A stretch of DNA of 56,122 bases from Hyphomonas sp. BRH_c22 (GCF_000961795.1 NZ_LADU01000137.1:1-56122), one strand, 5' to 3'; numbered from the stretch's first letter, positions 17,458 through 27,139 are shown. Program-made: numbers and translations. The notes: generated by a model from the letters alone, not told the origin.

Positions 17458-18408
17458 TCAGGCTCGAAAATCCGCCTCACTCGCGTGATCGAGAAACCAG
17501 TCATAGGTCGATTGCAGACCTGCATCCAGATCGATACGCGGTGACCATCCGAGAGACGCAATCATGTCACCGCTCATCAATTTCCGCGGCGTGCCGTCCG
17601 GCCGCGACGTGTCGAATGTCAGCTCGCCGTCAAATTCCACGGCTGCCATAACCTTGCGGGCCAGATCTGCGATTGTCAGGTCGGTCCCGGATCCGACATT
17701 CACGTGCTGGTCGCCCGAATAATTCTTCAACAGGAATACAAGCGCATCAGCGCAGTCATCGACATGAAGGAATTCGCGTCGAGGCGATCCTGTGCCCCAG
17801 ATTTCCATTGATCGGGCGCCGGCCTGCTTGGCATCGTGCGCCTTGCGCATCAACGCCGGAATCACGTGCGAATTCTCAAGATGGAAATTGTCGCCCGGCC
17901 CATAAAGGTTGGTGGGCATTCCGGAAATATAGTCCACGCCATACTGACGCCGATACGCTTCGCACAGTTTCAGGCCGGCGATCTTGGCGATGGCATACCA
18001 CTCATTTGTCGGCTCAAGCGGGCCGGTCAGCAGAGCATCCTCGGTGATCGGTTGCGGGGCAAGTTTCGGATAGATGCATGAAGATCCGAGGAACAGGAGC
18101 TTGGAAACCTCCGCCCGGAACGACGCCTCGATGACATTGGTCTCGATGACGAGGTTTTCGTAGAGAAAGTCGGCCGGATAGGTATCGTTGGCCACAATCC
18201 CGCCGACCTTCGCAGCAGCGAGCACAACCGCGTTCGGCTTTTGGTCCGCAAACCAGGCGCGCACGCCTGCCTGGTCGAGCAGATTCAGTTCGTCTCGGTC
18301 CGCTGTCAGGACTTCACAGTTCTCCCGCCCGAGGCGTCGCACGACTGCCGACCCGGCCATCCCCCGATGACCGGCTACAAATATGCGCTTATTATCCAGA
18401 TCGAACAT
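17458..18408 (-). CDS. fcl: GDP-L-fucose synthase
   Basis: The epimerase-reductase that turns GDP-4-keto-6-deoxymannose into GDP-L-fucose. The 316 residues carry [16 protein letters not shown], the catalytic GSSCIYPK, YxxxK in [24 protein letters not shown] and [11 protein letters not shown], all diagnostic. ATG 18408 has a GAGG SD about 6 bases upstream; a longer in-frame extension overlaps the gtrA gene and is rejected. Its pathway partner gmd lies 9 kb away on the same strand, separated by oppositely oriented genes and an AT-rich block. Confidence 0.94.
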   Translation of the reverse strand: MFDLDNKRIFVAGHRGMAGSAVVRRLGRENCEVLTADRDELNLLDQAGVRAWFADQKPNAVVLAAAKVGGIVANDTYPADFLYENLVIETNVIEASFRAEVSKLLFLGSSCIYPKLAPQPITEDALLTGPLEPTNEWYAIAKIAGLKLCEAYRRQYGVDYISGMPTNLYGPGDNFHLENSHVIPALMRKAHDAKQAGARSMEIWGTGSPRREFLHVDDCADALVFLLKNYSGDQHVNVGSGTDLTIADLARKVMAAVEFDGELTFDTSRPDGTPRKLMSGDMIASLGWSPRIDLDAGLQSTYDWFLDHASEADFRA

Positions 18409-18430
18409 GTAACCTCGCCATGGCCGCCAT

Positions 18431-18808
18431 CTACGGCTTGTCAGGATGGTTTGTGAAGACCCAATACCGCTGGAGGAGGAACGACACCGCCACCATACAC
18501 GGCACGGCGGCAAAGTAAGATTCTACTGCTGTCAGACCAAACAGCATGAACAAATAGATTACGCTGGTGCCGACCAGGTATTGGGCAGCATATGTTGTGA
18601 CGTACTTCATGACTATTGCATACGAGGTGCGATGGCCGTGATTGAACACGAAATGCTTACTCAGCACGAAGCCACTTAGGATTGAGGCACCGATCCCGGC
18701 CAGATTACCCAGCCAGGCTGGCGCCAGCAGCCAGCGCACGGAAACATAATAGACTACAAACGCAACGAACGTGTTGAACAGACCGGCCAGAACGTACCTA
18801 ATCAGCAA
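18431..18808 (-). CDS. GtrA family membrane protein, putative lipid-sugar flippase
   Basis: A 125-residue protein with four membrane helices and the GtrA signature ([19 protein letters not shown], then SKHFVFN and a terminal QRYWVFTN). GtrA proteins are thought to flip undecaprenyl-phosphate-linked sugars to the periplasm. The apparent start is TTG at 18808 with a weak purine-rich SD. It is divergent from the GtrB/ArnC-like transferase gene starting at 18974, so the two share one promoter region and probably one pathway. Confidence 0.85.
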   Translation of the reverse strand: MLIRYVLAGLFNTFVAFVVYYVSVRWLLAPAWLGNLAGIGASILSGFVLSKHFVFNHGHRTSYAIVMKYVTTYAAQYLVGTSVIYLFMLFGLTAVESYFAAVPCMVAVSFLLQRYWVFTNHPDKP

Positions 18809-18973
18809 TTTAATTCTCTTTCACTAGACGGTGCGATACTGCTGCGATCATGGGGCTCTGCGGCGGCTTCTCGCCTCGACAGCACCCAACTGCATGCTGG
18901 GGAGGCCAGACTTGCACTTCCTTTAGGTTGCGATACACGAGCCTTGTCCTGATCACAACAATGCCGAGCTGTC

Positions 18974-19927
18974 ATGCCCAACGAACTTGTGTCCTTCGTA
19001 TCGCCGGTCTACAAATGCCGGGACTGCCTGATCAAGCTGGTTGAAGAGATTGAGACGGTCTGCGCGGAAATCGGCGTCGACTATGAGGTCATTCTGGTTG
19101 ACGATAATTGTCCGCATGGCTCGTGGGAAACCATCGTGGAGCTTGCCGCGACCAATGACCGGGTCATAGGTATGAAACTATCGCGGAATTTTGGCCAGCA
19201 CTCGGCCATCGAGGCCGGGCTGGGCCAGACAAAAGGTGACTGGGTTGTCGTGCTCGACTGCGACCTGCAGGATCAGCCGTTCAATGTCAAAGCCATGTGG
19301 GACGTTGCACAGGCCGGCAATATCGACATCGTTCTTGCCAAGCGCGAGACGCGGACAGACGCGCTTCACCGCCGGGCCTTTTCCTTCCTGTTCTATAAGA
19401 TCCTGTCTTCTTTGACCGGCACCCGGATCAGCGCTGACATTGCCAATTTCGGTCTGTACCGCCGCCGCGTCATCGACGTGTTCAACAGCTGGCATGAAGA
19501 GCAGAAATACTTCCCTGTGATGATCCAGTGGATGGGCTTCGACCAGCGCACTGTAACGGTCAAACATTCTGACCGCTTTGCCGGCAAGTCCGCCTACAAT
19601 TTCCGGAACCTGCTTACCCTCGGCGCCCGGGTCATCCTGTCCTTCTCCGACCGTCCGCTCTGGATTATGTCTGCAATCGGCAGCGGCATCGCAGCTGCAG
19701 CCTTTTTCGTGACCCTGATCGTCCTCGTCCGCGCCTTGTTCGGTGATGTCATTGTCCAGGGTTGGACCAGTCTGATGCTCTCGATCTGGTTTCTCGGCGG
19801 CGTCAACATTGCAGCCGCAGGCCTGCTCGGCATCTATCTCGGCCGCACACTGAGAGAGGCCAAGGGTCGGCCAGGATTCATCATCGCCCGGACCACGAAT
19901 ACAGCAAAGGCGGACGCCCGTGTCTGA
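18974..19927 (+). CDS. GtrB/ArnC-like polyprenyl-phosphate glycosyltransferase
   Basis: A GT2 enzyme with two C-terminal membrane helices (about residues 232-255 and 268-292), the architecture of ArnC, GtrB and DPM1-type enzymes that load a sugar on undecaprenyl phosphate. Motifs: VSFVSPVYKC, VILVDDNCPHGSW, RNFGQHSAIEAG, the DxD of VVVLDCDLQDQP and FAGKSAYNFRNL. The 3' end overlaps the formyltransferase gene by 8 bases. Neighbours (formyltransferase, WecE aminotransferase) suggest the sugar is a formylated aminosugar rather than glucose; this is an inference. Confidence 0.87.
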   Translation: MPNELVSFVSPVYKCRDCLIKLVEEIETVCAEIGVDYEVILVDDNCPHGSWETIVELAATNDRVIGMKLSRNFGQHSAIEAGLGQTKGDWVVVLDCDLQDQPFNVKAMWDVAQAGNIDIVLAKRETRTDALHRRAFSFLFYKILSSLTGTRISADIANFGLYRRRVIDVFNSWHEEQKYFPVMIQWMGFDQRTVTVKHSDRFAGKSAYNFRNLLTLGARVILSFSDRPLWIMSAIGSGIAAAAFFVTLIVLVRALFGDVIVQGWTSLMLSIWFLGGVNIAAAGLLGIYLGRTLREAKGRPGFIIARTTNTAKADARV

Positions 19928-20819
19928 GCCGGAAAAGCCGCCTTTCACCTGCGCTGGCGTAGGTCTCAAAGCGTACGAATACCTGCGCGATCTCGATGCG
20001 CTCGGTGTCCGGCCCGCGCGGGTCATCAGCTACCGACAGGCGACGGACCAGTTGTCCTCATTCGACTGCATCGCCTCCTTCTGCACCGAAAAGGCTATTG
20101 CGCTGGAGGAATCCAAACGCCCCTCCTTCGCGCCTGACGAACTCGTTTTCATGGTCGGTTGGCAATACCTCGTCAGGGACACAATCTTGAACCTGATCGT
20201 ATTTCATGATTCCCTTCTTCCGAAATATCGTGGCTTTGCGCCCACGGTGAGTGCAATGATCAACGGTGAAAGCCGTATCGGCGTGACCGCGCTAAAGCCG
20301 GTCAGTGACGTCGATGCCGGCCCCATTATCGGACAGGTCGCCACGGATGTGCGCTACCCTATGTCGATTGCCGATGCGCTGAAAATGCAGGCCCAATCCA
20401 TGTCGAAACTCACGCTCGTTATCCTTGATACCTGCGCCAATGGCATACCCGACGGCGTGCCCCAGAACGAGGCGGAGGCAACCTATTCGCTCTGGCGGGA
20501 CGCCGGCGATTATTGGCTTGACTGGTCGCACTCCGCAGACCGCCTCGCCCGGACCGTCGACGCGGTTGGCCCGCCCTATGAAGGCGCACGCAGTCTCTAT
20601 AACGGGGAAGAGATCATCATTCGCGTCGCGCAGGCATTGCCTGATCTCGCGTTTGAAATTCGCCAACTCGGCAAGGTGTGGAAACTGGAAGACAGCGCGC
20701 CGGTCGTCGTGTGCGGACAGGGATTGCTGAAAATCATCCACGCGGAAACACCCGACGGCCAGACAGTCCGGTTCGACCGGCTGCGCAGCCGGTTCGCCGG
20801 GCAACCCACAGGATGTTGA
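19920..20819 (+). CDS. Sugar N-formyltransferase-like protein
   Basis: A 299-residue protein of the formyl_trans_N fold (Fmt, ArnA N-domain, VioF, FdtF). It keeps the His-SLLP-RG block (FHDSLLPKYRGFAP) and the Asp-Gly of SDVDAGPII. The Asn two residues before the catalytic His in Fmt and ArnA is Val here. Placed between an ArnC-like transferase (8-base overlap) and WecE, it would formylate the 4-amino group of dTDP-Fuc4N using N10-formyltetrahydrofolate. The start is GTG at 19920. The C-terminal part is not Fmt-like. Whether it is active with the changed residue is open. Confidence 0.75.
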   Translation: MSEPEKPPFTCAGVGLKAYEYLRDLDALGVRPARVISYRQATDQLSSFDCIASFCTEKAIALEESKRPSFAPDELVFMVGWQYLVRDTILNLIVFHDSLLPKYRGFAPTVSAMINGESRIGVTALKPVSDVDAGPIIGQVATDVRYPMSIADALKMQAQSMSKLTLVILDTCANGIPDGVPQNEAEATYSLWRDAGDYWLDWSHSADRLARTVDAVGPPYEGARSLYNGEEIIIRVAQALPDLAFEIRQLGKVWKLEDSAPVVVCGQGLLKIIHAETPDGQTVRFDRLRSRFAGQPTGC

Positions 20820-20886
20820 ATGACTAAGCTTGTTTTTATCGACGGCTGGGTGACAAGCAGGCGTCTGACAGAATCGGAGAGTTCTT

Positions 20887-22044
20887 TTGTCCGCCCCATC
20901 GATCCCCTTTAACCGGCCTGCCATTGTCGGCAAGGAACTGGACTATATCCAAGACGCTATCGAAAGGCGCCAGCTCTCAGGGGATGGGTATTACACTGAG
21001 CAATGCCAAGCATGGATCAACCGCACTACAGGGAGCCTAGCGTCGCTGCTCACGCACTCCTGCACAGCGGCACTCGAAATGGCAGTAATACTTGCCGACG
21101 TTGGTCCGGGCGATGAAGTCATCATGCCGAGCTACACCTTCGTTTCGACAGCCAATGCAGTCGTCCTACGCGGCGGAATTCCCGTCTTCATCGACATCCG
21201 TAAAGACACACTGAACATGGACGAAAATCTCGTTGAAGCGGCCATAACGCCAAAGACCAAGGCAATCATGACGGTGCACTATGCCGGGGTCGGTTCAGAA
21301 ATGGCCGCGCTGCAGAGGATCGCCGACGCTCACGGCCTCATCCTCATAGAGGACGCTGCCCAGGCACTGGGATCGACCTATGAAGACAAGAGTCTCGGGT
21401 CACTTGGCCACCTCGCAGCCGTGTCGTTCCATGAGACCAAGAACATCACCTGCGGCGAGGGTGGCGCGCTGCTCATCAACGATCCGGCAATGATCGAACG
21501 CGCCGAGATCATCCGCGAAAAAGGCACCAACCGGAAGCGCTTCTTCCGTGGCCAGGTCGACAAGTATACTTGGGTGGATATCGGCAGCTCTTTCCTTCCG
21601 GGCGAGCTCAACGCCGCCTTCCTGTTTGGCCAGCTCGAGAAGGTCGCAGATGTGACGGCTACGCGGCTCGCGGACTGGAACCGATACTACGAGACCTTTG
21701 CTGCTTACCAGATCGAGGGTCTGCGCCTGCCGGTTGTCCCGACTAATTGCGAACACAACGGTCACCTGTTCTATCTCCTTCTGCCAACGGAGACGGACAG
21801 GGCCGAGTTCATTGCCCATATGAAGGCCAACGGCATCATGTCGCCGTTCCATTACGTGCCGCTCCATTCCTCGCCGGGCGGACAGCGCTTTGCGCGTGTA
21901 CACGGATCCATGGCGCTGACCGACAGCTTGTCTGAGCGCCTTGTGCGCCTGCCGCTCTATTTCACGCTCGGTCAGGACGTCGAGCGTGTGATTGAAGTTG
22001 CATCCGATTTCATCGCCAAATTATCCTCCTCTCAGCTTTCTTAA
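20887..22044 (+). CDS. wecE: dTDP-4-amino-4,6-dideoxygalactose transaminase
   Basis: A PLP-dependent DegT/DnrJ/EryC1 aminotransferase that converts dTDP-4-keto-6-deoxyglucose to dTDP-Fuc4N. It follows E. coli WecE (RffA) almost block by block: IPFNRPAIVGKELDYIQ, GDEVIMPSYTFVSTANA, HYAGVGSEM, EDAAQALGSTY (Asp156), SFHETKNITCGEGGA (PLP-Lys185), REKGTNRKRFFRGQVDKYTW. The start is TTG at 20887 with GGAGA 8 bases upstream. The dTDP-ketosugar substrate can come from RfbB at 45.7 kb. Its 3' end overlaps the convergent membrane protein gene by 4 bases. Confidence 0.9.
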   Translation: MSAPSIPFNRPAIVGKELDYIQDAIERRQLSGDGYYTEQCQAWINRTTGSLASLLTHSCTAALEMAVILADVGPGDEVIMPSYTFVSTANAVVLRGGIPVFIDIRKDTLNMDENLVEAAITPKTKAIMTVHYAGVGSEMAALQRIADAHGLILIEDAAQALGSTYEDKSLGSLGHLAAVSFHETKNITCGEGGALLINDPAMIERAEIIREKGTNRKRFFRGQVDKYTWVDIGSSFLPGELNAAFLFGQLEKVADVTATRLADWNRYYETFAAYQIEGLRLPVVPTNCEHNGHLFYLLLPTETDRAEFIAHMKANGIMSPFHYVPLHSSPGGQRFARVHGSMALTDSLSERLVRLPLYFTLGQDVERVIEVASDFIAKLSSSQLS

Positions 22045-24143
22045 CGCTCTACGAGCTCAACTTTCCAGTTGAGTTCGCCAGCCCAAAAGCGACTTCCAAC
22101 TCCCTTCCCGATAGTCCAATTATTACTCATTGATTTAACCGAAAGTGGATACCAAGCTCCGGATTCTGTCAAAACATTATAGTAGCAACCCTCCACACCG
22201 ATGATTTCTATTTTCGAGCGCGGGGAAGACGTTTCTAGGATAATCGATGCGACATTGGGCGATGTCACATGAAAGCCATTTGATCGCTGGTAGACGCTAA
22301 GAACCTGCGACGACAAGGGCATTGGTGGAAATGTGTCCGAATAAGGACGCTCTTTGAGTATCGTACTACTGGGACTCAAATCAATTGTTAGCCGCACCAA
22401 TGTGCCTTCGTCAAAGTTTGTCTGCATACGGCGTGCGGTTCCTCCATCGGCACTTAATGAGTGCTGGTCTTTCAAAGACCATGCGACCGCATCTGCGTTC
22501 CAAGCACCTGAGTCAAACTTGACGGGCTCCGATACAGGCCAATTAATTGTGGGCACACCCTTAGCGCATTCCGGCGCTTTGAAAGGTGGCGATGTTCTAT
22601 GCAATACTATATCTTCGAGATTTTCAGGTATCTCCATAGCGAGCACGACGTCACGTCCAGACGCCTCTTCGAATTTATTCCTTACCTCATCAATATCACG
22701 TAGTAAGGAAATATGGTTCGCATCCGGATCACCGAGCGCATACCTAAAAAAAGATGTTAGTCGTATAGGTGCATACACCCCCGATATTACTTCGGAATCC
22801 TCTGCGACAATAAAAATACTGGTTGCATTTTTCAATTCTTCTGAATTGTCAGATATGAAATCTGCAATAATCTCCTGTCGTTCTAGAGCAGATAGATAGA
22901 TTGGGATCGACGTGCCGTACGAAGCAACCGTCATTGTAGCTACAATCAATAGAATGGCAGTTGTCATCGACCTTCCGAGCAATATTCGGAAGAGCATAAA
23001 AATTAATGTGACAAAGAATATCATATGTGGGAAATAGTGCCAAATATGCGTCGTAGACTGAGCACTGTACGGCGCGATGGAAACCGCAGTCGACAAACCA
23101 AAGAAGCCTATTGTTGGAAGACTCTGCACTGATAGTTCATGCTGACCGATTGATGTCCGGCTTGTCGCAAACCTGATGGCACCTAAAAGCCCTACGCAAA
23201 CTAGAAAAACTACAATCGGGGTTAAGTTACCAGCATTCAATTTGACACCGGTGAACACCATAGGCTCAGAATAGCTTTGTAACATATTCGAGCATACACT
23301 GAAGAAGTTTTCGATCATTGTATTGACTGAGTAATCTAAGCGTCCAGGTATGTTTTTATATGGATGTTGTATCGCACTGATCGTGAAGTATGTCAGCAAT
23401 ACCAATCCTGCACCAAGAGCAGCAGCAACTCGAAGACCGACCTTTGTGCGCCAGGCATTTGCCTGCCAACACAAGTAAAAATATAGGGGGATTAGCAGGA
23501 GGATGCCGCTATCTACGGTTCGCGCTCCAACCACAGCCAACAGCACGCCTAAAGCCAAGGTAATCCAGCCCCTTTTAGAGACCGGATTCGAGAAGTCTAG
23601 CGCACTGAAACAAAGAAACGCGCTCAGAAAAAAGAAGAAATAGAGAACAAAATACGACCCATTGGCAAATATGTTAATTATGAAAGTAAATGGTGTCACG
23701 AACGCAAAAGTCGCGACACCGACACTAAGCACGCGATCTTTCAAGATGGGCTGAATAATGACGCTTAACAACGCTGCATCAAAACAAAAGACAATAACAT
23801 GGAATAGTCGAAGAGTTGATATATCGCCCCAAAAGGTCGCGAGGAAGCGATACGCCCTCAAATTCGGGGTGTAGTCTGAGCCAAGCTTCGTAATGTGGCC
23901 CTCAGGCGCCGAGTACAGATTATTAAAACTCAGGCCACTTAATGATCGTTCAAAATAGAACAAATCATCTAAGAGCAGCCCATTGCTTCCTATGATCGCG
24001 CCTTTGAACACAAGCTCTAGAATGAGCGCCGAAACGAATGTGGCAGCAAATACAACCAACCAATTTAACGAGGCTAGCGTGAAAAATGGTTGAAGGAGCG
24101 ATGTGGCTGGCTTTTTATGATCCATTGAGGGTACCTTTGTCAT
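22041..24143 (-). CDS. Large multi-pass membrane protein, GT-C-like
   Basis: A 700-residue protein with about 11-13 membrane helices in residues 28-420 and a soluble C-terminal domain of roughly 270 residues (430-700) that looks beta-rich. Just after helix 1 the first outer loop holds Asp59-Asp60 in LLLDDLFYF, the position of the acidic catalytic pair of GT-C transferases that use polyprenyl-phosphate sugars. No closer family is recognised. Its codon use is AT-richer than the flanking genes. Next to GtrA, an ArnC-like enzyme and WecE, it is a candidate for the final periplasmic transferase. Function remains inferred. Confidence 0.6.
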   Translation of the reverse strand: MTKVPSMDHKKPATSLLQPFFTLASLNWLVVFAATFVSALILELVFKGAIIGSNGLLLDDLFYFERSLSGLSFNNLYSAPEGHITKLGSDYTPNLRAYRFLATFWGDISTLRLFHVIVFCFDAALLSVIIQPILKDRVLSVGVATFAFVTPFTFIINIFANGSYFVLYFFFFLSAFLCFSALDFSNPVSKRGWITLALGVLLAVVGARTVDSGILLLIPLYFYLCWQANAWRTKVGLRVAAALGAGLVLLTYFTISAIQHPYKNIPGRLDYSVNTMIENFFSVCSNMLQSYSEPMVFTGVKLNAGNLTPIVVFLVCVGLLGAIRFATSRTSIGQHELSVQSLPTIGFFGLSTAVSIAPYSAQSTTHIWHYFPHMIFFVTLIFMLFRILLGRSMTTAILLIVATMTVASYGTSIPIYLSALERQEIIADFISDNSEELKNATSIFIVAEDSEVISGVYAPIRLTSFFRYALGDPDANHISLLRDIDEVRNKFEEASGRDVVLAMEIPENLEDIVLHRTSPPFKAPECAKGVPTINWPVSEPVKFDSGAWNADAVAWSLKDQHSLSADGGTARRMQTNFDEGTLVRLTIDLSPSSTILKERPYSDTFPPMPLSSQVLSVYQRSNGFHVTSPNVASIILETSSPRSKIEIIGVEGCYYNVLTESGAWYPLSVKSMSNNWTIGKGVGSRFWAGELNWKVELVER

Positions 24144-24219
24144 GACATCGTGCAGCTACACAGTCAGTAAGCCGCGACACACTTGCTTTACCTATCGCCC
24201 TAAACCTACCGAAGCATGA

Positions 24220-25719
24220 CTAGTGATCGGCCCCGTACGCGTATCGCAAGCTGTTTAATTCGAAGTCTCCGCTTTGAACAGGATCGAATCGAGCCATGCG
24301 ACCAAGAGCAGACTGCGGCATGATCCAAGCAACTCTAGAACGGCCTGGGTGGACCTCCCTAAACACCGATTGGGGCTCAGCAAACATAGAGCGACCATCG
24401 CCGGGCGTTTCGCGCTCAAAGTAGAGCTGGGTTCGCGTCGCGGTGGGATGACTGAACTCCGCTTCCAAGCAAACCATTCTTCCTCGAACTGACGGCAAGC
24501 GAAACATGATCCGGGGATCTGCTATCGTTCTCACAGCTGACGCGGAAATGAACTCCATGCCAAGCGCTCGAGCACGGGATTCTTCGCTTTCCATAATATT
24601 CACTGCTTCCTCCCAATTGCACTGCTCGGCCAGCAATTGCGATTGATCAAGTATAAGATCTCCCAAGGGAGACCCCCAGCCAAAAGTGAGGCTGTCAGGT
24701 CCCGTCCACGGAACATTCATTCGCGTCAGAAACTGCCGTTCGACAGACTCAACTACGATATGATCGAAGTTCCGCAAAGTATCGGCATCCGGAGGCGATT
24801 GGCCGTTGAGTTTTGCCAACGTCACGGCTGGAAATGCGGACTTCAACTGCGCGGCAACGATGCCGTAAAATGAATCGTGAACAATTAGAACGCCGGCACC
24901 GGACCCAGCTGACGCCGTCTCCTCCAGAACAAGATCCATGCTCGGCTCTAGAGCACGGAAACGCAGCATTATGTTGCCCAAGTCTGTCCGACGCTTAGCC
25001 GGTTCCTGGGATTTTATCGCGGGTATCTTGCCAAAAAAAACTTCGGGCAGCGATGCACGCAGCTGGGCAATCGCTGCATAACCGCCGATGGGTGTCCAAT
25101 GCGTGTCCATTTTATAATAACGCTGCGCATCTCCTCCAAGCTCTTCCAGAGCTTTTGCATGATCAATGACGACGGTGGCCGGATACTGCGACAGGCTTGC
25201 CCGGAATTCACTCTCGAAATCGAAATAGCAAGGAGCATATCTTGCTGCTGGACCAGCAAGCTGACTACTCTCAATACTTGCCTTGTTGGGTGCTGAGACG
25301 AAGGTAATATTAGCTTTTGCCGCTTCGATCATGCTGAGAATTGTTTCGGCGCGCGCCAACTCATCATCGAGTTTAGCCCGCCTTGAACAATCCCATCGCT
25401 CAAATTCCGGTTTGTAAAAAAGCCAGCCAGGACTGCCCGAGACGACCTCGGAACTTTCGATCGCCCCTATTACCGAATAGGATAGAGTATTGCGCAGGCT
25501 GATCGCATCGTATTTGACGCTTGAGCGGTCAAAGATCGCACTTGATAATCTTTTCCGCCCTTCCGGGGACGGCAAGATGGTGCTTGTGAAGCTTGGAAAT
25601 GGTGCAGGTTCGCTGGACAGCGCGGTCTCGCTGTTGGGGACAAACAAAAAAACCGCTCCGGGGAGAATCAACACGAAAGAAAAGAGCGCAAGGAGGGCCA
25701 AATTCAAAGCGTTCTTCAT
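24220..25719 (-). CDS. AlgJ/AlgX-like SGNH acyltransferase
   Basis: A 499-residue protein with an N-terminal membrane anchor (residues 4-28) and a periplasmic catalytic domain of the AlgX/AlgJ (ALGX SGNH hydrolase) type. The DxH motif is Asp205-Thr-His207 in KMDTHWTPIGGY, and a nucleophile Ser283 sits in IVHDSFYG. Such enzymes take acetyl groups passed by an MBOAT protein and place them on exported polysaccharide. The C-terminal 150 residues look like an added beta-sandwich domain. ATG 25719 has AGGTG 5 bases upstream and lies 7 bases after the MBOAT stop, so the two form an operon. Confidence 0.8.
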   Translation of the reverse strand: MKNALNLALLALFSFVLILPGAVFLFVPNSETALSSEPAPFPSFTSTILPSPEGRKRLSSAIFDRSSVKYDAISLRNTLSYSVIGAIESSEVVSGSPGWLFYKPEFERWDCSRRAKLDDELARAETILSMIEAAKANITFVSAPNKASIESSQLAGPAARYAPCYFDFESEFRASLSQYPATVVIDHAKALEELGGDAQRYYKMDTHWTPIGGYAAIAQLRASLPEVFFGKIPAIKSQEPAKRRTDLGNIMLRFRALEPSMDLVLEETASAGSGAGVLIVHDSFYGIVAAQLKSAFPAVTLAKLNGQSPPDADTLRNFDHIVVESVERQFLTRMNVPWTGPDSLTFGWGSPLGDLILDQSQLLAEQCNWEEAVNIMESEESRARALGMEFISASAVRTIADPRIMFRLPSVRGRMVCLEAEFSHPTATRTQLYFERETPGDGRSMFAEPQSVFREVHPGRSRVAWIMPQSALGRMARFDPVQSGDFELNSLRYAYGADH

Positions 25720-25726
25720 CGTGCAC

Positions 25727-27139
25727 CTAGAAGCGGAAATAAAGGAAGGGGCTAAAGTCGCTCGACAATGCGTAGACTGCCCCAGCAATGAGAGCCATGC
25801 TGGCGTATCCAAACCGCGTCGCCGCACCGGCTGCTGTGCGCACTTGGGCTAGCTGGACTCCCACGGCCGCATGCCTTGGAGCAAATAGCGATAAGATGCC
25901 TATACAGAAGCCAAATATGACGAGTGGAGACGTATTGGCTGTGACAGAGCTCGCAAGACTCCAGTCAATGGGCACGCTTAGAACCAGCATCGCTTGATAG
26001 AACTCGGACGCGTGCTGCAAGGATTTTGCGCGAAACAAAACCCAGCCAAAGATCACGACAGGCAGTAAGTATAGTATGCGAGCAGCGGGCGCCGTTATAG
26101 CGCCCGCCCCTCGTCCCAACACTAAGCGCTCGAGAATAAGAAAAGCACCGTGGTACAGCCCCCAGAAGACGAAAGTCCAAGCTGCGCCGTGCCAGAGGCC
26201 GGTCACAAAAAAAACGATGACAAGATTGCGATAGGTCGCAAACTGCCCATTCCTGTTCCCACCCAAGGGAATGTACAAGTAATCTCTGAACCAGGTCGAA
26301 AGCGATATATGCCAGCGTCGCCAGAACTCCGTAAGCGTAGAACTCGTATAAGGCCGATCAAAGTTTTCGTTCATTCGGATACCGCAAATCGAGGCTAATC
26401 CGATAGCCATGTCCGAATAGGCAGAGAAATCGAAATAAATTTGAACGGTGTATGCAAGCGCGCCCAGCCAAGCAGCTCCTGTAGTCAAGTCCCCTGAGCT
26501 TAGTGCAAAACACGCGTCAGCTATAGCCCCTGACGAGTCCGCAACGACAACCTTCTTGAATAAACCGTGAGAAAAACGGGCAACGCCGGCTGCTGCATTT
26601 TCTAGGGAAACTTTCGGAGTGTGATAGTCGGCAATGACCGTCTTAAAGCGCACAATTGGACCGGCTATCAGCTGAGGAAAGAATGACAGATAGGCACCAA
26701 ATACAATCAAGTTTCTTTCTGGTTCCGCATCGCGACGCCAGATATCAATTAGGTAGGAAATGCATTGAAAAGTATAGAACGATATCCCGATCGGAAGGAT
26801 GATCCATCTCAAATGCGGCGATAGAACTGTACCCAAAACTCCGTCAATGTTGGATGCAAAGAAGAACGCGTATTTGAATGCCCCTAAGACCAGCACATTC
26901 ATCGTAATCCCAAGTACAAGCCACTGTTTTGTTCGAGTTTGAGCAAGCCGAAGCCCGACGAACCAATTAAAAAATATGGACCCCACGAGTAGCAGCGTAA
27001 GCAATCCAGATGCCCAATAGTAGAAAATTAGACTGAAGACGAGAATTGCCAGGCTGTGACCGCGCCCGCTGAGCGCTAGAATAACCGCCAAACTTAGCGG
27101 CAAGAACATGAACAGGAAAATCGGCTCAGAAAAAACCAC
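25727..27139 (-). CDS. MBOAT family O-acyltransferase (AlgI-like)
   Basis: A membrane-bound O-acyltransferase of 470 residues with ten or more helices. It shows the family blocks LPIGISFYTFQCISYLID, FFPQLIAGPIVRF, RRWHISLSTWFRDYLYIPLGGN (about 274-295) and the catalytic His317 in TGLWHGAAWTF. It moves acetyl groups across the inner membrane for the AlgJ-like partner encoded 7 bases downstream. The start appears to be GTG at 27139 with AGGAG about 11 bases upstream. Both genes lie in the AT-richer block, which suggests they were acquired together. Confidence 0.88.
   Translation of the reverse strand: MVFSEPIFLFMFLPLSLAVILALSGRGHSLAILVFSLIFYYWASGLLTLLLVGSIFFNWFVGLRLAQTRTKQWLVLGITMNVLVLGAFKYAFFFASNIDGVLGTVLSPHLRWIILPIGISFYTFQCISYLIDIWRRDAEPERNLIVFGAYLSFFPQLIAGPIVRFKTVIADYHTPKVSLENAAAGVARFSHGLFKKVVVADSSGAIADACFALSSGDLTTGAAWLGALAYTVQIYFDFSAYSDMAIGLASICGIRMNENFDRPYTSSTLTEFWRRWHISLSTWFRDYLYIPLGGNRNGQFATYRNLVIVFFVTGLWHGAAWTFVFWGLYHGAFLILERLVLGRGAGAITAPAARILYLLPVVIFGWVLFRAKSLQHASEFYQAMLVLSVPIDWSLASSVTANTSPLVIFGFCIGILSLFAPRHAAVGVQLAQVRTAAGAATRFGYASMALIAGAVYALSSDFSPFLYFRF

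Noticed and set aside
18973..19927. Interpreting the GT2 with two C-terminal helices as a plain dolichol-phosphate-mannose synthase
   Set aside because: The neighbouring flippase, formyltransferase and WecE genes fit an ArnC/GtrB role better; DPM-type specificity cannot be excluded.
20820..20912. A 30-codon frame between the formyltransferase and wecE
   Set aside because: It starts right after the formyltransferase stop and overlaps the wecE start, but shows no recognisable protein; probably chance.
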